Source: Clostridiales bacterium
GTDB lineage: Bacteria > Bacillota > Clostridia > Christensenellales > Aristaeellaceae
DNA length: 6,992 nucleotides
Direction: 5' to 3'
NCBI GenBank assembly: GCA_004557805.1
Contig: SFFS01000130.1
Coordinates: forward strand, 1-6,992
Below the pieces are notes generated by a model. It was not told where the DNA came from, did not search any database, and saw only the letters and a program-made list of their open reading frames with translations. This document shows, piece after piece, positions 1-4,319 of the stretch; position 1 is the first letter of the stretch; each line of letters begins with the position of its first letter. A program made the translations under genes and the position numbers.

Positions 1-911
1 GTGCCGTCGTATACGGCGTTGGCCACGTCGGAAGCCTCGGCGCGTGTGGGGCGCGCGTTGTGGATCATCGATTCGAGCATCTCCGTGGCGGTGATAACGC
101 GCTTGCCGAGCATGCGGCATTTGGTGATGAGGCGCTTCTGTACGGCGGGCAGCTCCTCGAGCGGGATTTCCACGCCCAGATCGCCGCGGCCGATCATGAT
201 GCCGGAGCATTCCTGGCAGATTTCTTCGATGTTTGCAATGCCGGTGCTGTTTTCAATTTTCGCGATCAGCTCGATGTCGTGCGCGCCGTATTCGTCGAGA
301 ATGGCGCGGATATCGAGCAGATCCTGCCTGCGCGAGACGAACGAACAGGCGATGAAGTCCACGCCGTGCTCGATGCCGAAGATAATGTCATTGCGATCCT
401 GCTCGCTCAGATACGGCTGGCTGAGCACCTTGCCGGGGAAGTTCATGCTCTTTTTATCGCCCAGCAGGCCGCCTACGAGCACGGTGCAATGCGCTTCCGT
501 ATCGGTCACCTCGTTGACGCGAAGGCTGAGCATGCCGTTGCTCAGAAGGATCATGTCGCCGGGCTCAAGATCCTGCATCAGGTTTTTATAGCTGACCGAA
601 ACGCGATGCTCGTCGCCGACGATTTCTTCGGTGGTGAAGGTGAATTCCTGTCCCTCCACGAGCGTTACCTGCCCCTTTTCAAAGGTGCGGATGCGGTACT
701 CGGGCCCCTTCGTGTCGAGCATGATGGCGACGGGCAGATCCAGCTCCTCGCGCAGCTTTTTGATGCGTTCAATGCGCGCCAGCTGCTCCGGGTGCGGGCC
801 GTGAGAAAAATTGAGCCGCGCCACGTTCATGCCGGCCAGGCACATCTCCCGCAGGGTTTCTTCGCTTTCCGACGCGGGACCGATCGTGCAGATGATCTTC
901 GTCTTGCGCAT
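1..911 (-). CDS. pyk: Pyruvate kinase, N-terminal 303 codons (3' end outside window)
   Basis: Cytoplasmic glycolytic enzyme that transfers phosphate from phosphoenolpyruvate to ADP, giving pyruvate and ATP. The reading frame opens with MRKTKIICTIGPAS, the classic start of the family. Seen in order: ARLNFSHG (31-38, with substrate Arg32), LDTKGPE (65-71), the B domain (about 73-160), AKIEN (217-221, catalytic Lys218 and metal ligand Glu220), GRGDLGVEIP (241-250, metal ligand Asp244), ITATEMLESM (273-282) and RPTRAEASDVANAVYDG (287-303). Glu71 in KGPE is the residue associated with potassium-dependent enzymes. The usual KGPEIRT reads KGPEYRIRT here, and the common DDG of the B domain reads SNG (124-126). 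Start chosen because AAAGGAG lies 9 bases upstream. It is preceded by a strong promoter whose -35 box is framed by an inverted repeat. The rest of the barrel and the C-terminal regulatory domain lie beyond position 1. Identity is very secure. Confidence 0.97.
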   Translation of the reverse strand, partial: MRKTKIICTIGPASESEETLREMCLAGMNVARLNFSHGPHPEQLARIERIKKLREELDLPVAIMLDTKGPEYRIRTFEKGQVTLVEGQEFTFTTEEIVGDEHRVSVSYKNLMQDLEPGDMILLSNGMLSLRVNEVTDTEAHCTVLVGGLLGDKKSMNFPGKVLSQPYLSEQDRNDIIFGIEHGVDFIACSFVSRRQDLLDIRAILDEYGAHDIELIAKIENSTGIANIEEICQECSGIMIGRGDLGVEIPLEELPAVQKRLITKCRMLGKRVITATEMLESMIHNARPTRAEASDVANAVYDG

Positions 912-973
912 AAGACAAAACTCCTTTTACTCTTCTTTTCACTCTATTATAACTCAAATAAAAAACGCGGTCG

Positions 974-1002
974 AGTATAGCACCTGTAAAATTTTCTGTC
1001 AA
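974..1002 (-). promoter_or_regulatory. Sigma-A type promoter of pyruvate kinase
   Basis: On the minus strand TTGACA (997-1002) is followed after exactly 17 bases by TATACT (974-979). Transcription should start near 966-968, giving a leader of about 55 bases before the ATG at 911. The -35 box is a perfect consensus and the -10 matches five of six. A further TATAAT at 946-951 is in the leader but has no recognisable -35 box. Confidence 0.85.
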
Positions 1003-1016
1003 CGAAATTTTACAGG
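983..1016. promoter_or_regulatory. Perfect inverted repeat around the pyk -35 box, candidate operator
   Basis: CCTGTAAAATTT (983-994) and AAATTTTACAGG (1005-1016) are perfect reverse complements of 12 bases, separated by 10 bases. The TTGACA box of the pyk promoter (997-1002) lies entirely inside the spacer. The arm centres are 22 bases apart, about two helical turns, so a dimeric protein could touch both arms from one face and block RNA polymerase. The regulator is not identifiable: the arms do not fit the CcpA or LexA patterns. An alternative is an RNA hairpin ending read-through from the upstream amidohydrolase gene, but no T-run follows on the minus strand. Confidence 0.6.
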
Positions 1017-1059
1017 GAGAGGGGGAGTTCCGCAATTTTTTATGCGCGCAGGGCGCACC

Positions 1060-1857
1060 TTAAATGCCGAGCAGCCGCGCGGCGTTTCCGCTGAGGATTT
1101 TTTCGAGCGCGTCGCCGGGGAGGCCGATTTCCAGCACCTTCTGCAGCTCCTCCGCGGGCGTCCACATCGGATAGTCGGTGCCGTACAGGACGCGGTCCGC
1201 GCCGAACAGCTCGATCATCCGGCGCATGCCGTCGCTGCCCAGCGCGAAAAAGCTGCTGGACGTATCGAAGAACACGTTGGGCAGGCCGGGTAGCCATCTG
1301 GCCGATTCGTCCCATTCCGAATAGCCGCCCAGGTGCGCGGCGATGAACGTCAGCTTCGGGTGGCGCTTGGCAGCCGCCGCGATCTGCGAAGGATTATCGA
1401 AGTGATAGCGCCGGTCGCCCGCGTGCAGCAGCAGCGGGCAGACGCCCTCGCATACGGCGTAGATTTTTTCCATGCGCGGATCATCCAGCGCGACGCGCTG
1501 CATGTCGCTGTGCATTTTTACGCCCTTCAGCCCCATCGACAGCGCGCGGTCAAGCTCCGCGGCGGGATTGTCCATATCCGGGTGCAGCGTTGCAAAGCCG
1601 GTGAATCTGTCCGGGTGCTGCGCGACGGAGCGGGCGATGAAATCGTTGATGTGCTGCACCCGCTCGGGCGAAATGGCTACGGAGTGCACCACGGCGCGGC
1701 CGATTCCAGCTTCGTCGAGGCAGCGCAGCAGCGATTCCACCGTGCCGTCCTGGCGGATGGGCGCCTGATAGAAATCGCCGATCGAGTCGGACGCATGATG
1801 CGCGATTTTTTCGGGGTAGATATGTGTATGCAGGTCGATAACGGGATACTTTGTCAT
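1060..1857 (-). CDS. Amidohydrolase-2 family metal-dependent hydrolase/decarboxylase
   Basis: A 265-residue cytoplasmic TIM-barrel enzyme of the amidohydrolase-2 family (Pfam PF04909), which includes decarboxylases of the ACMSD/gamma-resorcylate type and lactone or C-O hydrolases. Expected metal and catalytic residues are present in order: DLHTH with His10 and His12, GVKMHSD (112-118), LLHAGD with His145, AAHLGG with His175, and YGTDYP with Asp228. The end NAARLLGI is typical of the family. The ATG is preceded by GAAAGGC at workable distance. It begins only 18 bases after the stop of the hydroxyacid dehydrogenase gene, so the two are almost surely one operon. No convincing terminator follows: a weak GC hairpin near the stop is followed by an A-run rather than a T-run on this strand. 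The family is clear; the substrate, and whether it hydrolyses or decarboxylates, cannot be read from sequence. Confidence 0.88.
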   Translation of the reverse strand: MTKYPVIDLHTHIYPEKIAHHASDSIGDFYQAPIRQDGTVESLLRCLDEAGIGRAVVHSVAISPERVQHINDFIARSVAQHPDRFTGFATLHPDMDNPAAELDRALSMGLKGVKMHSDMQRVALDDPRMEKIYAVCEGVCPLLLHAGDRRYHFDNPSQIAAAAKRHPKLTFIAAHLGGYSEWDESARWLPGLPNVFFDTSSSFFALGSDGMRRMIELFGADRVLYGTDYPMWTPAEELQKVLEIGLPGDALEKILSGNAARLLGI

Positions 1858-1875
1858 GGTAATGCGCCTTTCGTG

Positions 1876-2823
1876 TTAATATCCTGCCGAGAAACTGACC
1901 TCGCTCTCGAGCGGGCCGCCCGATTGCAGCGCGCGCAGGTTGCGGCAGGCGAGCGCGACGATGCGGTTATGCGTTTCGGTGAGATGATACTGTCCGGAAA
2001 CGTGCGGCGTGATTACGATGCGCGGCTCGCGCCAGAGCGGATGATCCTGCGAGAGCGGCTCGGGCGTGGTCACGTCGAGCCCTGCGCCCGCGAGCTTTCC
2101 GGCGCGCACGGCGCGCAGAAGCGCCGCCTGATCGACCGCGCTGCCGCGTCCGCAGTTGAGCAGATATGCGGTTTCTTTCATCAGCGCGATGCGCTGATCG
2201 GACATGAGCCCGATTGTCTCCGGCGTTTCCGGGAGCGACAGAAACACCACGTCCGCCTCCGGAAGCAGCGCGTCGAGATCGGCCGGCGTGCGGATGGATT
2301 CGACGAAATCAGGCTTTTCGCCGGCGCGGCGGCGAACGCCCGTCACGCGCGCGCCGAACGCGGCGCACAGCCGCGCGAACGACGTGCCGATATCGCCCAT
2401 GCCCACGACGAGCACGTTCGCGCCATAGACGGACGTGACGGGTCCCAGATCCTGCCAGCGGCCTTCGAACTGATTGTCGCGATAGAGCGCGAGTTTTTTC
2501 ATCAGCTCCAGCAGAACGCCCATCATGTGTTCGGAAATGGCAAGCCCATACGCGCCTGTGGCGCAGCAAAGGCGCGCGTCGGGGCAGACGGCGGGCAGGC
2601 TCAGATACGGATTGGAGCCGGCGCTGTTGAGCTGCAGAAGCTTCAGGTTCTTTGCATGCGCAAGCAGCTCCGGGCGGATATTGCCGACGATTGCGTCGGC
2701 GCGTGCGACGTCCTCTTCAGCGGGAGAGGACGCATATGTGAAAACCGCGCCGGGAGCGGCGGCTTCCAGCTGGCGGCGGTGTGAATCGGCTGCGGGCATG
2801 ACGACGAGAATATTGCGGATCAT
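1876..2823 (-). CDS. D-isomer-specific 2-hydroxyacid dehydrogenase, likely NADPH-preferring
   Basis: A 315-residue cytoplasmic oxidoreductase that should interconvert a 2-keto acid and its D-2-hydroxy acid. The Rossmann fold shows VVGMGDIG (139-146, pattern GxGxxG). The catalytic triad is visible: Arg226 in NCGRG, Glu255 in DVTTPEPL, and His274 in TPHVSG. After the second beta strand the sequence reads GVRRRAGEKP (162-171); NAD enzymes normally place an aspartate here, and basic residues suggest NADPH, as in glyoxylate/hydroxypyruvate reductase GhrA. SEHMMGVLLELMKKL (97-111) is the usual helix before the nucleotide domain. Start chosen at MIRNILVV because AAAAGGAGGG sits just upstream; a 54-base longer frame starting at 2877 would include the promoter. 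First gene of an operon with the amidohydrolase. Substrate not assignable. Confidence 0.92.
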   Translation of the reverse strand: MIRNILVVMPAADSHRRQLEAAAPGAVFTYASSPAEEDVARADAIVGNIRPELLAHAKNLKLLQLNSAGSNPYLSLPAVCPDARLCCATGAYGLAISEHMMGVLLELMKKLALYRDNQFEGRWQDLGPVTSVYGANVLVVGMGDIGTSFARLCAAFGARVTGVRRRAGEKPDFVESIRTPADLDALLPEADVVFLSLPETPETIGLMSDQRIALMKETAYLLNCGRGSAVDQAALLRAVRAGKLAGAGLDVTTPEPLSQDHPLWREPRIVITPHVSGQYHLTETHNRIVALACRNLRALQSGGPLESEVSFSAGY

Positions 2824-2848
2824 GGCAAAGCCCTCCTTTTCCGGCGAT

Positions 2849-2877
2849 AGTTTACATGAATTCCCTGAAAAAAACAA
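2849..2877 (-). promoter_or_regulatory. Probable promoter of the dehydrogenase/amidohydrolase operon
   Basis: Minus-strand TTGTTT (2872-2877) and TAAACT (2849-2854) are separated by 17 bases. Each box departs from consensus (three and four matches of six), but the spacing, the absence of a better pair, and the position just upstream of a strong ribosome binding site support it. The -35 box starts only seven bases beyond the T-run of the preceding gene's terminator. Confidence 0.5.
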
Positions 2878-2883
2878 GAGCGC

Positions 2884-2917
2884 AAAATAAACGCGCGTCC
2901 CGCAGAGGAGACGCGCG
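2884..2917 (-). terminator. Rho-independent terminator after the DUF1653 gene
   Basis: On the minus strand CGCGCGTC (2910-2917) pairs perfectly with GACGCGCG (2892-2899) around a 10-base loop, and the stem is followed at once by TTTATTTT (2884-2891). It lies 18 bases after the stop codon of the DUF1653 gene and separates that gene from the next operon. Confidence 0.85.
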
Positions 2918-2935
2918 CCGTCGCGAAAGCTGGGT

Positions 2936-3178
2936 TTATTCTTCTTTCTGATCCTCGCCGGTCGCCTCGCCGATATAGGTGAAGCGCCTGCGGGTCACGC
3001 CGTCTCGTGTGACCATTTCATTCCACATGGACGCGGGACGCACCCACAGGTTGTGCGTGCCGTACAGCGCGCGGTAGATGACCATCGGCTCAAACGTTTC
3101 CGAATGGGTCGCCATGCCAAGCACCTCGTATTCATTGCCCTTGAAATGGCGGTAACGTCCGGGTTTGATTTCATCCAT
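2936..3178 (-). CDS. DUF1653 domain protein
   Basis: An 80-residue protein that is nearly all DUF1653 domain. The family signature is plain: PGRYRHFKGNEYEVLG (6-21), HSETFEPMVIYRALYG (25-40), LWVRPASMWNEMV (44-56), then a short DG turn (59-60) and RRRFTYIGE. The last ten residues are acidic and probably flexible. Function is unknown across the family; the fold is thought to be a small beta-rich domain, and no catalytic residues are evident. No signal peptide or membrane segment, so cytoplasmic. Start chosen at MDEIKPG, with GGAGG 10 bases upstream; an earlier in-frame ATG at 3220 overlaps the promoter -10 box and is not used. It has its own promoter and terminator, so it is a single-gene unit. 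Confidence 0.9.
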   Translation of the reverse strand: MDEIKPGRYRHFKGNEYEVLGMATHSETFEPMVIYRALYGTHNLWVRPASMWNEMVTRDGVTRRRFTYIGEATGEDQKEE

Positions 3179-3219
3179 TGCAGTTCTGCCTCCAGATTCA
3201 CGCGGATGTTGATGGAACA

Positions 3220-3248
3220 AGTATACCGGCTCGCGCGGAAAGTGTCAA
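3220..3248 (-). promoter_or_regulatory. Consensus promoter of the DUF1653 gene
   Basis: Minus-strand TTGACA (3243-3248), 17 bases, then TATACT (3220-3225). The boxes and spacing are identical to those of the pyk promoter, although the surrounding sequence differs and there is no inverted repeat here. Transcription should start near 3213, about 35 bases before the ATG at 3178. Confidence 0.85.
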
Positions 3249-3264
3249 GTTCCGGGGTCTTTTG

Positions 3265-3816
3265 TCAGTAGCTCCAGCACTTCGAGCAGGGCCGGTAATA
3301 GCGCAGCAGCTCGTCCGTTACGGGTTCGTAGGTGGGATTGCGCATGCCGCTGCCATCGGAGAGGGAGTGATAAACCGTGCCGGAGGCGGGAATCCATACG
3401 TAATTCTCGTTGCCGGTCTGCGCGTAGTAGTAATATTCGATCGTATCGAGAATATCGGAATACCGCCAGCCTGCGTCGTAGCAGGTTTCCGCGTCGCCGT
3501 AGACGATTTCGTCGCTGAGGGCGACCATCAGCACCTCCTGCTCGCCGCGCGCCGCATCGCGGAAATAAACGGCGTAGGGTTCTTCATAGCGCGTGCCGCG
3601 GTAGGTGTAGGAGAAATCGCCGTAAACGGCCCACTTGTCGCCGTCGGGCCAGATTTGCAGCCCGTCGGACGAGAAGCGGAAGGAATAGCATTGCGGCAGA
3701 CATTCCTTCACAACGTCTTTGGCGTATTTGTAGGCGCCGTTTTCCGTCAGCGCAAGCGCTGAAACGGAGGGGAGCAGCAGACACAGAGCCAGAACAAAGG
3801 CGAGAAGCTTTTTCAT
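3265..3816 (-). CDS. Secreted protein of unknown function with YHS...PCxxC tail
   Basis: A 183-residue exported protein. The N-terminus MKK plus a hydrophobic run (4-22) ending in SALA is a Sec signal peptide, probably cleaved after Ala20 or Ala22; there is no lipobox cysteine. The body (about 30-135) is rich in Tyr and acidic residues, with no family I recognise; the pattern KWAVYGDFSYTYRG (61-74) suggests beta strands. The end (140-183) resembles the small tail found in many clostridial and streptococcal secreted proteins, usually YHS..xCSGM+NP...PC..C. Here the tyrosine and His150, SGMRNP (156-161) and Cys177/Cys180 are kept, but the first cysteine is Gly155. The start has AAAGGA 11 bases upstream and its own promoter. 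No terminator is evident: the stop lies only 16 bases before the -35 box of the DUF1653 promoter. Export is well supported, function is not. Confidence 0.85.
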   Translation of the reverse strand: MKKLLAFVLALCLLLPSVSALALTENGAYKYAKDVVKECLPQCYSFRFSSDGLQIWPDGDKWAVYGDFSYTYRGTRYEEPYAVYFRDAARGEQEVLMVALSDEIVYGDAETCYDAGWRYSDILDTIEYYYYAQTGNENYVWIPASGTVYHSLSDGSGMRNPTYEPVTDELLRYYRPCSKCWSY

Positions 3817-3854
3817 CTGAGATCGATTCCTTTCGCAGGGTAATGAGCGGGTTT

Positions 3855-3883
3855 ATTATAGCTCATTTGCCGCGCGCGCACAA
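3855..3883 (-). promoter_or_regulatory. Promoter of the secreted-protein gene
   Basis: Minus-strand TTGTGC (3878-3883), a 17-base spacer, then a perfect TATAAT (3855-3860). The predicted start near 3848 gives a leader of about 32 bases to the ATG at 3816. Confidence 0.75.
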
Positions 3884-3884
3884 G

Positions 3885-3908
3885 AAAAAAGCGCGAAGCG
3901 CGCAAAAA
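3885..3908 (-). terminator. Small GC hairpin flanked by A/T runs, possible minus-strand terminator
   Basis: GCGCG (3891-3895) and CGCGC (3899-3903) pair around a three-base loop. On the minus strand the hairpin is preceded by T5 and followed by T6 (3885-3890), the shape of a weak intrinsic terminator. There is no minus-strand gene upstream, so if active it would stop antisense transcription coming out of the yerC-pcrA operon just before the secreted-protein promoter. Confidence 0.4.
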
Positions 3909-3953
3909 TGATAAAATTTCCTTTGCCGTTTCGCTGGAAGAATTGTTTTCGAT

Positions 3954-3966
3954 ATGATATAATCAT
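3954..3966 (+). promoter_or_regulatory. Extended -10 promoter of the yerC-pcrA-ligA operon, within a short dyad
   Basis: TGATATAAT (3955-3963) is a perfect extended -10 element. The region where a -35 box belongs (TGGAAG, 3935-3940) matches consensus at only three positions. ATGAT (3954-3958) and ATCAT (3962-3966) form a five-base inverted repeat over the -10, a possible repressor site. Transcription should start near 3970, giving a leader of about 49 bases. Confidence 0.65.
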
Positions 3967-4018
3967 CATGGGGAGATTCTGTCGTCAAGCAAGTAAGCAT
4001 TCCCCGGGGAGAAAGAGC

Positions 4019-4318
4019 ATGTATCATTCCAAGCTGGAATCAGAGCACGTGGACGCGCTGTGCGACGCGCTGGTAAACGTTCAAACGAGGGAAGAAGCCT
4101 ATCGCCTTCTGGACGATCTCTGCACCATTTCCGAGGTGCAGGCGATGGCCCAGCGGCTTGCCGTGGCAAAGCTGCTGCGCGGCGGCGCGACTTATCAGGA
4201 CATTGGCAATGAAACGGGCGCGAGCACCGCGACGATCAGCCGCGTGAACCGCTGTGTTTCCTATGGCGCGGACGGATACCGCATGATTCTGGACCGAATG
4301 AAAAAGGAGGAGCAGTGA
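4019..4318 (+). CDS. yerC: TrpR-like transcriptional regulator, YerC/YecD family
   Basis: A 99-residue, all-helical cytoplasmic DNA-binding protein of the YerC/YecD group in the TrpR superfamily. Seen: an N-terminal helical part (about 1-35), then TISEVQAMAQRLAVAKLLRGG (36-56, the second half of the TrpR-type core) and a helix-turn-helix, TYQDIGNETGASTATISRVN (58-77). The family forms dimers; its ligand and targets are not established, and nothing here shows it binds tryptophan. Start chosen at MYHSKL with GGGGAGA upstream; the frame is open back to 3908, but that would precede the promoter. The ribosome site for pcrA (AAGGAGG) lies inside the last codons of this gene, and only one base separates its stop from the pcrA start, so translation is probably coupled. 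Being first in the operon, it may regulate itself and the repair genes behind it. Confidence 0.9.
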   Translation: MYHSKLESEHVDALCDALVNVQTREEAYRLLDDLCTISEVQAMAQRLAVAKLLRGGATYQDIGNETGASTATISRVNRCVSYGADGYRMILDRMKKEEQ

Positions 4319-4319
4319 G

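Noticed and set aside
946..951. Second TATAAT in the pyk leader as an extra promoter
   Set aside because: No -35 box at 16-18 bases upstream and no TGn extension, so it is probably chance in an AT-rich leader.
60..980. A 306-codon plus-strand open frame opposite pyruvate kinase
   Set aside because: The minus strand encodes an unmistakable pyruvate kinase, and this frame runs through its promoter.
1030..1062. GC hairpin after the amidohydrolase stop as a terminator
   Set aside because: The stem is only about five pairs and is followed on the minus strand by an A-run, not a T-run.
1333..2784. A 483-codon plus-strand open frame opposite the dehydrogenase and amidohydrolase
   Set aside because: It crosses two well-supported genes and their spacer on the other strand, shows low-complexity Arg/Ala/His composition and no domain.
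2824..2877. Longer start for the hydroxyacid dehydrogenase at 2877
   Set aside because: The extra 18 residues cover the proposed promoter and the AAAAGGAGGG ribosome site that serves the ATG at 2823.
3908..4018. Longer start for the YerC-like protein at 3908
   Set aside because: It would begin upstream of the extended -10 element at 3955-3963, and the added residues do not resemble the family; a good ribosome site precedes the ATG at 4019.
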